In this document: positions 16,826-25,426 of the stretch, piece after piece
How the letters are laid out: each line of letters starts with the position of its first letter
Numbering within the stretch: the first letter of the stretch is position 1
Source: CAWFXC01 sp963819735
GTDB lineage: Bacteria; Actinomycetota; Acidimicrobiia; IMCC26256; DASPTH01
Length of the DNA stretch: 64,000 nucleotides
Direction: 5' to 3'
Assembly (NCBI GenBank): GCA_963819735.1
Contig: CAWFXC010000001.1
Location: forward strand, 1,922,001 to 1,986,000
The notes under the pieces: generated by a model
What the model saw: the letters and a program-made list of their open reading frames with translations, nothing else
Told to the model about the DNA's origin: nothing
Database searches by the model: none
Position numbers and translations under genes: made by a program

Positions 16826-17257
16826 ATGTTGATCGTGACCATGCTTCGTGCCAAAGGCGATTTCGTCGCCTCCGTCCCGCCCACCGCAACCGTGCAGGAG
16901 CTCCTCGAGGCCTTGGCGCGGCACCGGATCGGGGCGGTCGTCGTCTCGGGCGACGGCAGCAGCATCGACGGCATCGTGTCGGAACGGGACGTCGTACGCC
17001 ATCTGCGCGAAGCAGGCGCGGCCCTCTTGGATCGTCCGGTCTCCGACATCATGACCGCCGAGGTCGTCACCTGCGACCTCTCGACGTCGGTCGAACAGCT
17101 CATGCGGGTGATGACCGACCAGCGCATCCGTCATGTTCCGGTCGTCGACAATGGCGCGCTGGTCGGTATCGTCAGCATTGGTGACGTCGTCAAGAACCGA
17201 ATCTCCGAGCTCGAGAGCGAGCGCAACGATCTCGTCGGCTACATCGGCGCGCGCTGA
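16826..17257 (+). CDS. CBS domain-containing protein
   Basis: 143 residues composed of two CBS repeats (about 8-60 and 70-130). Repeat ends show GAVVVSGDGSSIDGIVSERDVV and HVPVVDNGALVGIVSIGDVV, and the linker has DIMTAEVVTC. Paired CBS modules bind adenine nucleotides and usually sense energy state. RBS GAGGAGG lies before ATG 16826. The downstream molybdopterin oxidoreductase begins almost at its stop codon, so they are probably one transcript. Confidence 0.9.
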   Translation: MLIVTMLRAKGDFVASVPPTATVQELLEALARHRIGAVVVSGDGSSIDGIVSERDVVRHLREAGAALLDRPVSDIMTAEVVTCDLSTSVEQLMRVMTDQRIRHVPVVDNGALVGIVSIGDVVKNRISELESERNDLVGYIGAR

Positions 17258-19332
17258 CACCACGGCTGCTTCACGCGAGGTCCACTCCTTCTGCCGCTTC
17301 TGCGCGGCGCTCTGCGGGGTCATCGTGACCGTCGAGCGCGACGACGACGGCGACGGCGCCACCGGCGAGCGAGTGGTCGGCGTGCGCGGCGATCCCGACC
17401 ACGAGCTCACTCGCGGGTACACCTGCCCGAAGGGCCGCGCCCTGCCCGCCTGGCACCACCACCCGGGTCGGCTCGATCATCCGATGCTGCGGCGCGACGG
17501 ACGACTCGAGCCGGTCTCCTGGGAGGAATGCCTCGACGACCTGGCGGCGCGTCTCGGCGAGATCCGCGGCGCCGGAGCACCGGACGCGATTGCCGCGTTC
17601 CTCGGTTACGCGGTCGGGTTCGACGCGAACGGGCGACGCTTCTCCGAGCGGTTCCTGCACGCGCTCGGTTCCCGGAGCCGCTACACGACGACCACCGTCG
17701 ACATGCCGTGCAAGCTCCTCATCCCGGAGTTGATGGCGGGCAATCCGTATCTCGTGCCGCAGGTCGACCACGACCATGCCGACCTCGTGCTGATCTTCGG
17801 TTCGAACGTGGTGGTCTCGCACGGCCACTTCGTCATGTGGCCCGATCCGGTACGGCGCCTCCGCACCATCGCCGAGCGCGGCGAGGTCTGGGCGATCGAC
17901 CCGCGCGTCACCGAGACCACCCGAGCCGCGACGCGGCACCTCTCCGCGCGCGGGCACCGACTACGCGCTCATGGCTCATCTCGTGCGCGAGCTGCTCGAC
18001 GACGGTGCCGATCGCGAGTTCCTCGAGGCCCACGCGCGCGGCGTCGAGGAGCTCGGGGCTGCGGTCGCGCCGTTCGACCTCGCGCGCACGGTGTCGCTCA
18101 CCGGCCTGGCCGAGGCCGACGTGCGCGCGCTGCTCGCGTCCATCCGCCGTCACGGCCGCTTCGCCGGACACACCGGCACCGGCGTCACCATGGCGCCGCA
18201 GGGCAACGTCGCCGAGTGGCTGTTGTGGTCGTTGCACGCGATCACCGGATCGCTCGACGCGCCGGGCGGGCTGTGGTTCAACCCCGGGCTCCTGCTGGCG
18301 TTCGACCAGCGCGCCCCGGTCCGTTCGAACGGCGACCCCGAACCGGGTCCCGCGAGCCGCCCCGAGCTCCCGGGCCGCTGGGGTGAGATGCCGTGCGCGG
18401 CGTTGGCCGACGAGATCGAATCCGGCAACGTCCGCGCGCTGGTGGTCGTTGGCGGCAACCCGGTGGTCGCGTTGCCGGATCGGCGGCGCATGGAAGCCGC
18501 GCTCGCGCAGCTCGACGTGCTCGCGGTCTCCGGCGTGCTCGACGACGAGACGGTCGCGCTCGCCACCCACGTGCTGCCGGCTGCGGGCCAGCTCGAGCGG
18601 GCCGACCTCACCTACTTCGTCGATCAGTTCCAACCCGCGATCGCCGCGCAGTACACCGCGGGGGTCGTCGCCGCGGTGGGGGAGCGCCGTCCGGTGTGGT
18701 GGCAGCTCGCGCAGGTCGCGCGGCGCATGGGTCTCGACCTCCTCCCCACCGGGATGGATCCCGACGTCTGCACCGACGACGACCTGCTCGCGGCCGCGGC
18801 CGGTCGGGGAGGCACCACGTTCGGTGCGCTGCAGGCGGCGGAGTCGGGGCTCGTCGATCGCGGCGCGGTGTTCGGCTGGGTCACCGACGCGTTGCCCGAC
18901 GGGCGGTGGAACCTCGCGCCGCACACGCTCGTCGACCAGTTGGCGACGCTCGGTGAACCGGCTCCGCTCGTATTGGTGCCGCGGCGTCAGCCTCGGCACA
19001 TGAACTCGCAGCTCACCGATCTCGATCGGCCCGGCATCGCACGCGACCATCCGGAGCTGCTGGTGCACCCGGACGACGCGGCCGCGGCAGGGATCGTCGA
19101 CGGCGACATCGTCGTGATCAGCAGCGCGACGGGGAGCGTCGAGGCGCGTGCCGCGGTCGGCGACCGCATCGCCCGCGGCGTCGTCTCGCTGCCGCACGGA
19201 TGGGGGAGCGCAGGAGTCGGACACCTCACGACCGGCCGCGCCGGGCTCGATCCGCTCACCGCGATGGTCTTGCAGTCGACGGTGCCGGTACGGCTGGCGC
19301 CGGCCGACGAGCCGGTCGAACCAGTCGTCTAA
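17256..19332 (+). pseudogene. Molybdopterin oxidoreductase (formate dehydrogenase-like), frameshifted
   Basis: About 690 residues of a DMSO-reductase-family Mo/W enzyme. The N-terminal [4Fe-4S] site is CRFCAALC plus CPKG; VDMPCK supplies a Cys at the position of the metal ligand (Sec in FdhF), and the C-terminal dinucleotide domain includes QPRHMNSQLTDLD. Two defects: the frame changes at about 17950 (after TRHLSAR; the following GTDYALMAHLVREL is in another frame, as if two bases were missing from the expected R-P-G-T-D), and no start codon occurs near the conserved N-terminus, the nearest in-frame one being GTG 17181 inside the CBS gene. Either decay or assembly errors. It likely oxidised a small substrate such as formate. 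Confidence 0.75.
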
Positions 19333-19976
19333 CTCGCGGCGGCTTCCGAGCGCGCGCCGTCCCAACGGGCGACGAGCTGATCGGTCGTCTGCATGGTGGC
19401 GAGCAGCGCGATGGTGTGGTCGAGCATCGCGTCGGCGTATTCGGGCGGCGCGCCGGCAACCGCGTCGCGCGCCACCGCCACCTGATAGCCGAGGTTCACG
19501 GCCTCGATGCAGGTGCCGACCACCCCGATGTTCACCGACACCCCGGCGACCACCACGGTGGTCACGCCCAGATTGCGCAGCAGCGCGTCGAGCTCGGTGC
19601 CGGTGAACGGCGTGAGGCCGTGTAAGCGCGGCACCACGAGGTCGGCGGGTTCTGGGCCGAGCTCCGGGATCACTTCGGCACCCGGTGACCCGACGAACAG
19701 TGGTTCGGCGTTGCGCACCGCCGCCGCCAGCACCGGGCAGTTGCCCTGCGACCCGGCCAGGTCGGGCCGGAACTCGGCGGTGCAGTGCACGACGCGACCG
19801 CCGCCCGCGCGCAACGCGCGCACGAGGCGAGCGGCGTTCGGGATCACGCCGCGTTCGGCGGCGATCGGCGCCACCGCATGGCTCGTCGCCAGGTCGCCGA
19901 TCAGCGCCCGCTGCAAGTCGACGAGGAGGATCGCCGTGTGGGCCGGGGCGAGGATCGTGTCGAGGTCGAGCGGCAT
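19329..19976 (-). CDS. Isochorismatase-like cysteine-hydrolase-superfamily protein
   Basis: 215 residues with the isochorismatase fold: AILLVDLQRALIG (Asp of the triad, about D20), ADLVVPRLHGLTPFTGTELDALL (Arg where Lys is usual), and VVVAGVSVNIGVVGTCIEAVN, where the nucleophile Cys of amidase relatives is replaced (GVSVNIGV in place of GV-T-x-x-CV). That resembles EntB/PhzD isochorismatases (GVYAHIGC) more than nicotinamidases. Reaction uncertain. It is 10 nt downstream of the thioesterase and overlaps the end of the molybdopterin gene. Confidence 0.8.
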   Translation of the reverse strand: MPLDLDTILAPAHTAILLVDLQRALIGDLATSHAVAPIAAERGVIPNAARLVRALRAGGGRVVHCTAEFRPDLAGSQGNCPVLAAAVRNAEPLFVGSPGAEVIPELGPEPADLVVPRLHGLTPFTGTELDALLRNLGVTTVVVAGVSVNIGVVGTCIEAVNLGYQVAVARDAVAGAPPEYADAMLDHTIALLATMQTTDQLVARWDGARSEAAAS

Positions 19977-19986
19977 GGCCCTCCGT

Positions 19987-20817
19987 TCATCCGGGCGACG
20001 GGCGCAGCAACGTCTCCTGGAAGATGCTCGCGCCGAGGCGTCCGTTGCGGTCGTGGATCGAGCCCCGGTACACGCCGCGCGCTCCGGCTGCCGACACCGG
20101 CTCGAGGCTCATGAAGAGCCAGTCGTCGACCCGCACCGGGCGGTGGAAGTAAAGCGAATGATCGAGGCTGGGCCCGCCCGGTGGGAGCCCGGGTACGTCG
20201 AGCTCGACGAAGCCGGTGCTCATGTCGGAGAGATACACGAGGCCGCAGATGTGCAGGACGCGATCGTCGGGGAGCGGCTCTCGGGTCCGGGCCCAGAGCC
20301 GGCGCGCGCCGCGCCAACGGTTGACGTCCTCGGCACCGTCGAACGTGTCGATGAGCCCGCGCACCTCGAACATGATCGTGAGGTTGCCGATGTCGCGCTC
20401 GGTGAGCGTCTCCGGCTCCGCGATGTCGGTCGGGAGAGGGACGCCGGGGTAGTCGCCGCTCTCCTCGTCGACGTGGAACGATACCGACGCGGTGAAGATG
20501 GCCTCGCCGCGCTGGAGCGCGACCACGTGACGGGCCGAGAACGACCGACCGTCGCGGTCGCGTGCCACCCGCATGATCGTGGGGTAGTCGGCTTCGCCCC
20601 GGCGCAGGAAGTAGCCGTGCATGGAGTGGGGGTACCGACCCTCGGGAACGGTGAATGCCGCGGCCCGGACGGCCTGGGCCGCGACCTGACCGCCGTAGAG
20701 GTGCGGCGTGAAGGGCTGGCGCGGATTGTGGGCCCGGTACAGGTCGCGGTCGAGCTCCTCGAGATCGAGGAGCTCCTGCAAGGTGCTGACGCGCGGCATC
20801 TCGGGGGACTCGGCCAT
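19987..20817 (-). CDS. tesB: Acyl-CoA thioesterase II
   Basis: 276-residue double-hotdog thioesterase. Characteristic blocks are HLYGGQVAAQAVRAA (about 39-53), HSMHGYFLRRGEADYP, RSFSARHVVALQRGEAIF and the C-terminal SLDHSLYFHRPVRVDDW with the active-site Asp of TesB enzymes. It hydrolyses medium/long acyl-CoAs to free acids and CoA. Start ATG 20817; the following isochorismatase-like gene is 10 nt away and probably co-transcribed. Divergent from the hydroxyacyl-CoA-type SDR. Confidence 0.9.
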   Translation of the reverse strand: MAESPEMPRVSTLQELLDLEELDRDLYRAHNPRQPFTPHLYGGQVAAQAVRAAAFTVPEGRYPHSMHGYFLRRGEADYPTIMRVARDRDGRSFSARHVVALQRGEAIFTASVSFHVDEESGDYPGVPLPTDIAEPETLTERDIGNLTIMFEVRGLIDTFDGAEDVNRWRGARRLWARTREPLPDDRVLHICGLVYLSDMSTGFVELDVPGLPPGGPSLDHSLYFHRPVRVDDWLFMSLEPVSAAGARGVYRGSIHDRNGRLGASIFQETLLRPSPG

Positions 20818-20933
20818 CGGGGCACGCTAACCGTTCCCGGTTCCGCGTCAGTGGCCCGCGTCGCCGGGCCGTCACTAAGTTCAGGCCCCGGATTTCACTG
20901 GGCCGACGACGCCCGACGAGGGAACGAGGATCG

Positions 20934-21842
20934 ATGGGACTCTTCGACGGCAAGGTCGCGATCGTCACCGGCGCAGGCCGCGGGATCGGGCGCTCCGAAG
21001 CGCGGTTGCTCGCGAGTGAGGGCGCCCGGGTCGTGGTCAACGACCTCGGCGGTTCGGGCGAAGGCGAGGGCGCCGACCAGACCCCCGCGCAACAGGTGGT
21101 CGACGAGATCAAGGCCGCCGGCGGTGATGCGGTCGCCAACTACGACGACTGCGCGAGCTGGGCCGGTGCCGAGGGAATGGTGCAGCAGGCCATCGACGCG
21201 TTCGGCCGGCTCGACGTGTTGATCTGCAACGCCGGGATCCTGCGCGACAAGATGAGCTTCAACATGACGGAAGACGAGTTCGACTCCGTCATCCGCGTGC
21301 ACCTCAAAGGTCACTTCGCGCCGTCGCACTTTGCGGGCGCCTACTGGAGGGCGCAGGCCAAGGCCACTGGCGAGCCGGTCGAGGCAGCCATCGTCACCAC
21401 GTCGTCGGAGTCGGGGCTCTACGGGAATGCGGGCCAGGCGAACTACGCGGCCGCCAAGGCGGGGATCGCGGCGATGACGATCACGCTGGCCCGCGAGCTC
21501 GGCCGCTCCGGGGTGCGGGTGAACTCGATCGCGCCGGTCGCCGCGACGCGCCTTCTCGGCACGGTCGGCGTGGGCTCCGACCTCGCCGAGAATCCCAAGT
21601 ACTCGCCCGACAACCCGGCGGCCGGCGCGGTGTGGCTAGCGTCGCCGCTGGCCGACGGCATCACCGGCCAGGTGCTCAAGATCACCGGTGGCGTCGCGCA
21701 GATCGTCGAAGGCTGGCACCCGGTGACGCAGCTCAGCTCCGACGACGTGTGGACCATCGCCGACCTCGCGGCCGGCCGCGACACCCTGTTCAAGGACCGC
21801 GATCCCGGGCTGCCACCGTTCCGCGCCGCCGACACGCTCTGA
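20934..21842 (+). CDS. SDR family, (3R)-hydroxyacyl-CoA dehydrogenase-like
   Basis: 302 residues, longer than classical SDRs, with TGAGRGIG (residues 12-19), an insertion after VVVNDLGGSGEGEG, NAGILRDKMSFNM, and Y/K in QANYAAAKAGI. This sequence style matches the dehydrogenase domain of multifunctional enzyme type 2 (HSD17B4) and steroid-degradation relatives, acting on 3-hydroxyacyl-CoA in beta-oxidation-like pathways. Proximity to a TesB gene fits fatty-acyl metabolism. RBS AACGAGGA before ATG 20934. Confidence 0.9.
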   Translation: MGLFDGKVAIVTGAGRGIGRSEARLLASEGARVVVNDLGGSGEGEGADQTPAQQVVDEIKAAGGDAVANYDDCASWAGAEGMVQQAIDAFGRLDVLICNAGILRDKMSFNMTEDEFDSVIRVHLKGHFAPSHFAGAYWRAQAKATGEPVEAAIVTTSSESGLYGNAGQANYAAAKAGIAAMTITLARELGRSGVRVNSIAPVAATRLLGTVGVGSDLAENPKYSPDNPAAGAVWLASPLADGITGQVLKITGGVAQIVEGWHPVTQLSSDDVWTIADLAAGRDTLFKDRDPGLPPFRAADTL

Positions 21843-21912
21843 TCAACCAGGGAACGAATGCCGCGGGAGGAGCGTTGCTCACCAGGAGGGCACTACCCGA
21901 ACGGAGTGCGTG

Positions 21913-22224
21913 ATGGTGCAGGAACAGCGCGGCGGCTCGATGGAGTCGTTCATGAAGTGGCGGTGGGTGCTGCTCGGCCTCTCGGTGCTGTTGGCCGTGG
22001 TCCTGATCGCCAACGGCAACGTGTTGATCGGCGGGCTGATCGGCGTCATGGCCGTGGTCCGGATCACGATGTTCTCGAAGATGAGCAAGCGCCGCGCCGA
22101 GCTACGCGCCCAGTATCCCGGCCGCTTCGGGCAGGGCGGGTACGGGCAGGGCGGGTTCGAGCAGGGCGGCGGGCAGGGCGGGTTCGGGCGGGGCGGGTAC
22201 GGACCCGGCCGGCCGCAGGGCTGA
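21913..22224 (+). CDS. Small two-helix membrane protein with Gly-rich tail
   Basis: 103 residues. Two hydrophobic helices (about 16-33 and 36-52; WVLLGLSVLLAVVLI and LIGGLIGVMAVV) are followed by a basic segment (SKMSKRRAELRAQ) and a low-complexity tail of GQGGYGQGGFEQGGG-type repeats. ATG 21913 has GGAG 6 nt upstream; an in-frame GTG lies one codon earlier. No recognised domain; plausible membrane-anchored scaffold. It precedes the flippase-like gene by 60 nt. Confidence 0.65.
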   Translation: MVQEQRGGSMESFMKWRWVLLGLSVLLAVVLIANGNVLIGGLIGVMAVVRITMFSKMSKRRAELRAQYPGRFGQGGYGQGGFEQGGGQGGFGRGGYGPGRPQG

Positions 22225-22241
22225 CGGACCCGATCTCCTTG

Positions 22242-22258
22242 CGTCGCGGGTGACGCGA
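22242..22258 (+). terminator. Possible terminator hairpin
   Basis: GTCGCG and CGCGAC form a 6-bp GC stem around GGTGA, between the small membrane protein stop (22224) and the start of the flippase-like gene. No T-run follows; it could be a weak terminator or a leader hairpin. Confidence 0.3.
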
Positions 22259-22284
22259 CCCGATACCGGGCACAGTTGACGCAG

Positions 22285-24744
22285 ATGGTCTCCACTCGCG
22301 CGCCCGTGCCGCCGCCCCCGCCGGTTCCCGCGTCGGCCGCGGTGCCCGCACCGAGGCGCGCGATCTCCGGCGGCACCGGCTGGCGACGGCGATTCTTCCG
22401 TCCCGCGGTCGAAGGCGACTTCCGCCGGAGGGCCGGCGACTGGGTGCGCGTCCTCATCGCGGCGTTGCTGTTGATCGTCGCGTGGCGCCACGTCGGCGAC
22501 GTCACGCGTAGCGAGCGTGCGCTGTTCGATCTCTTCAACACGCTCCCGGCGAACCTCGAGCCGGTCTTCCGATCGTTGTACCGGCTGGGCACGTTGTGGG
22601 CGGTCGCTCTCGTGGTCGCGGCCGCGGTGCTCGGCAGTCGCTGGCGTCTGGCGCGCGACCTGCTCGTCGCCGGCGTTCTCGCGTGGGCCACCGCGCGGGC
22701 GCTGGGCCAGATCGTGGTCGCGCACCAGGGCTTCGCCCACAGCGTGCGTATCGCCACTCGCATCGGCAGCTCGCCCCACTTCCCCGCGGTGCGGGTTGCG
22801 GTCACGGTGGCGGTGATCGGCGCCGCCGCGCCCTACGTCACCCGTCCGACGCGATGGTTCGGGCGCGCCCTCGTGCTCTGTCTCGCGGTCTCCGCCCTCT
22901 ATCTCGGCACCGCCTTCCCCGACGATCTGTTCGCCGCCGTGGTGCTCGGTTGGGGCGTCGCGTCACTCGTGCACCTGATCTTCGGGTCGCCCGGTTCGCG
23001 ACCGACCATTCCCCAGGTCACCGACGCGCTCGCGCGCCTCGGGGTCGACGCCCGCAACGTGGGGTTGGCGGAGCATCAACCGCGTGGCTCCACCGTCGTG
23101 CTGGCCGAGGACACCGACGGTCCGCTGCGGGTGAAGGTCATCGGGCGCGACGAGACCCAGGCCCGGCTGTTGCACAAGCTGTGGGTCGCGGTCATGTACA
23201 AGGAGGCGGGGCCGCGGCTGGTCTGGACGCGCGCCGAACGGGTCGAGCACGAGGCCTACCTCATCCTCGTCGCGGCCCAGGCGGGTGTGAACGTGCCCGA
23301 GGTCGTGGTCGCGGGGAGCGGTGGCCCCCGCGCCGCGCTGCTCGTGCAGCGGCCGGTGCCGGGCCCGCGACTGGCCGAGCTCGACGAGACCTCGCTCGAC
23401 GACGACCTGCTCACCCAGCTCTGGCAGAACGTCGCCGCGCTGCACCGCGCGCGCGTCGTGCACAACGAGCTCGATGCCGAGCACATCTTCGTCGCCGACG
23501 GGAAGCCGTGGCTGGTGGGGTTCGACGCGGCGATGCTCACCGGCAGCGCCGAGCAGATGGCGTCCGACACCGCCGAGGTGCTGGTGGCCACGTCGGCGAT
23601 CGTCGGCGTCGATCGCGCCGTCGCCGCGGCGTTGGGCGTGCTCGGGCGGTCCGAGTTGGCCGCCGCGCTGCCGTTCCTGCAACCGGCCGCGCTCACGAGC
23701 AGCAACCGGGAACTGGCGGGTGAGCGTCACCGCGAGCTGGTCAACCGGCTGGCCCTGCTGCGCGAAGCCGGAGCCGCAGCCGCCGGCATCGAAGCGCCCG
23801 AGCTCCAGCAGCTGCGTCGGGTCACGCTCACGAACGCGGGAATGGCCATCGGCGCGCTCGTGGCGATCGCGGTGCTCCTCTCCGATTTGGGCGACCCCGG
23901 CTCGATGTGGGCCACGCTCCGCAGCGCCGACTGGTCGTGGATTGCGTTGGCGATGGCGCTCTCGCTGATCTCCAACGTCGCGTACGCCGTGGGCCTGCAG
24001 GGCACGGTGCCGGTCCGCTTGCCGCTGTGGCCGACGACGGAGGTCGAGCTCGGCATGTCGTTCTCCAACCTCGCGATCCCCGGGATCGGCGGGCAGGGGA
24101 TGCAGGTGCGCTACCTGCAGAAGATGGGGGTCGACCTGAGCTCGGCCATCGCCGCCGGCGGAGTGCTCAGTGCGTTCGGCGGGCTGGTGGCGTCACTCGG
24201 GCTCTTCGTGCTCGCGCTCGCGATCGATCCCGCGCGCGTGAACCTCTCGCTGATCCCCACGAACGGGTTGCTCCTTCTCACGATCATCGTGGTCGCGGTG
24301 GTGGGCGTCGCCAGCGGGGTGGTGGCGGCGATCCCGAAGTTGCGCAACGCGGTCATGCCTCCACTCGTGCGCGCGCTCACGACGATCTGGACCGCGGTGC
24401 GCTCGCCTCACCAGCTCGTGCTCCTCATCGGCGGCAACGTCATGGCCACGCTGCTCTCGACGTGGTGTCTCATGGCGTGCCTGCTCGCGTTCGGCGCCCA
24501 CACGTCGTTCTGGGGTCTGCTCGCCGCCAACATCGGGGTGGTCACGATCGCGTCGATCGTGCCCATTCCGGGTGGTGGCACCGCGGTCGGCACCGTCGGC
24601 CTCTCCGCGGTGCTGGTGTCGTTCGGCGTGAGTCGCGACGTCGCGGTGGCCGCGGTGCTGGCGAACCAGCTTGTCTACTACTACCTCCCCGCGATCCCCG
24701 GGTGGTTCGCCACCCGTCATCTCGCGCAACACGACTACCTCTGA
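22285..24744 (+). CDS. Flippase-like LPG synthase TM-domain protein fused to a kinase-like domain
   Basis: About 819 residues in three parts: an N-terminal membrane region (about 50-220), a cytoplasmic domain (about 225-490) resembling a degenerate protein-kinase/ABC1 fold (VVHNELDAEHIFVADGKPW near residue 392, where HRDL-N would be, and VGFDAAM in place of DFG), and a C-terminal eight-helix lysylphosphatidylglycerol-synthase-type transmembrane domain (about 510-815; SNLAIPGIGGQGMQVRY, PIPGGGTAVGTVGLS). The last domain occurs in lipid flippases. The start could be TTG 22276; I chose ATG 22285. Probably moves a lipid under control of the kinase-like module (inference). Confidence 0.82.
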   Translation: MVSTRAPVPPPPPVPASAAVPAPRRAISGGTGWRRRFFRPAVEGDFRRRAGDWVRVLIAALLLIVAWRHVGDVTRSERALFDLFNTLPANLEPVFRSLYRLGTLWAVALVVAAAVLGSRWRLARDLLVAGVLAWATARALGQIVVAHQGFAHSVRIATRIGSSPHFPAVRVAVTVAVIGAAAPYVTRPTRWFGRALVLCLAVSALYLGTAFPDDLFAAVVLGWGVASLVHLIFGSPGSRPTIPQVTDALARLGVDARNVGLAEHQPRGSTVVLAEDTDGPLRVKVIGRDETQARLLHKLWVAVMYKEAGPRLVWTRAERVEHEAYLILVAAQAGVNVPEVVVAGSGGPRAALLVQRPVPGPRLAELDETSLDDDLLTQLWQNVAALHRARVVHNELDAEHIFVADGKPWLVGFDAAMLTGSAEQMASDTAEVLVATSAIVGVDRAVAAALGVLGRSELAAALPFLQPAALTSSNRELAGERHRELVNRLALLREAGAAAAGIEAPELQQLRRVTLTNAGMAIGALVAIAVLLSDLGDPGSMWATLRSADWSWIALAMALSLISNVAYAVGLQGTVPVRLPLWPTTEVELGMSFSNLAIPGIGGQGMQVRYLQKMGVDLSSAIAAGGVLSAFGGLVASLGLFVLALAIDPARVNLSLIPTNGLLLLTIIVVAVVGVASGVVAAIPKLRNAVMPPLVRALTTIWTAVRSPHQLVLLIGGNVMATLLSTWCLMACLLAFGAHTSFWGLLAANIGVVTIASIVPIPGGGTAVGTVGLSAVLVSFGVSRDVAVAAVLANQLVYYYLPAIPGWFATRHLAQHDYL

Positions 24745-25001
24745 GCGCTCCCGCTCACTCAGCGCATCTCGCTCGTGCTCGTGGAGGCGCGCCCATCGGG
24801 TGTGGGCACCCACCGCCGTTCCCTACATAGGAGACACCACCGCACCTCCGTCAGTACTGAAATCTCACGAGTTTTCGGAGAAGCCGTTCGGACGACCGAG
24901 TAGCTCGGCGAATCATCCGCGGTCCGCGAAGCCCGCGCTGCGATGCTTCTGTCAGCCGCCACCTGGGCGCGCGAGGGACTGAGGGCGAAGGAGAGTGCGA
25001 C
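24745..25001. other. Intergenic region, no gene seen
   Basis: About 257 nt between the flippase-like gene and the 59-residue membrane protein. Open frames here lack ribosome sites and recognisable sequence. Base composition becomes more AT-rich toward the right, where the decayed region begins. Confidence 0.6.
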
Positions 25002-25181
25002 GTGATCAAGGGACTGCTCATCGGATTGGTTGTTTTCTTGATCGGCACGTTCCCGGCTACATGGTTGCTGATGCTGTTCCTCGGCAACGTGCACGAAAAC
25101 GTGTCCTATTGGGGCGCGCTTCCACTCGGGGTTCTCGTGTCGGTGCTTCTCGGTGGCGTGACCGCAGAATTCAACAACTGA
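25002..25181 (+). CDS. Small membrane protein (59 aa)
   Basis: 59 residues from GTG 25002 with AAGGAGAG 8 nt upstream. Two hydrophobic helices (GLLIGLVVFLIGTFPATWLL, about 4-23, and LGVLVSVLLGGV, about 42-53) are separated by a short loop with NVHENVSYWG, ending EFNN. I do not recognise a family. Codon use is less GC3-biased than in neighbours, in keeping with the surrounding AT-richer island. Confidence 0.6.
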   Translation: MIKGLLIGLVVFLIGTFPATWLLMLFLGNVHENVSYWGALPLGVLVSVLLGGVTAEFNN

Positions 25182-25362
25182 AGCTCACGTCGTCGATGCA
25201 TAGACGTCGATATCGACGAATCCCTTCGTCGACGGCGTCTGGCGAGAACGCGCTCGGATGGAATTGGGTTGCCTCGCCAAGAGCGATGACGACGTTGGCG
25301 TCGGTGATGCTCCCGACAGGAGCGTCAAGGCACACCACGGTGGGCGAGCGGAACCGCACCAA
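25171..25362 (-). CDS. Hypothetical 63-residue ORF, possibly a gene remnant
   Basis: 63 residues from ATG 25362 (VCLDAPVGSITDANVVIAL, GEATQFHPSAF). The composition is protein-like rather than a shadow of another gene, and it is downstream of the amidohydrolase pseudogene on the same strand. It has no clear ribosome site and overlaps the end of the small membrane protein by 11 nt on the other strand. Could be the C-terminal stump of a lost gene. Confidence 0.3.
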   Translation of the reverse strand: MVRFRSPTVVCLDAPVGSITDANVVIALGEATQFHPSAFSPDAVDEGIRRYRRLCIDDVSFSC

Positions 25363-25426
25363 AACGAACGGGCAATCTGGCGCGTCGGACGCTCACGTAA
25401 GACTCGTCCGATCGGAGCCGACCTCG

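Noticed and set aside
17940..17970. Programmed ribosomal frameshift in the molybdopterin gene
   Set aside because: No slippery heptamer or downstream pseudoknot is apparent; an indel is simpler.
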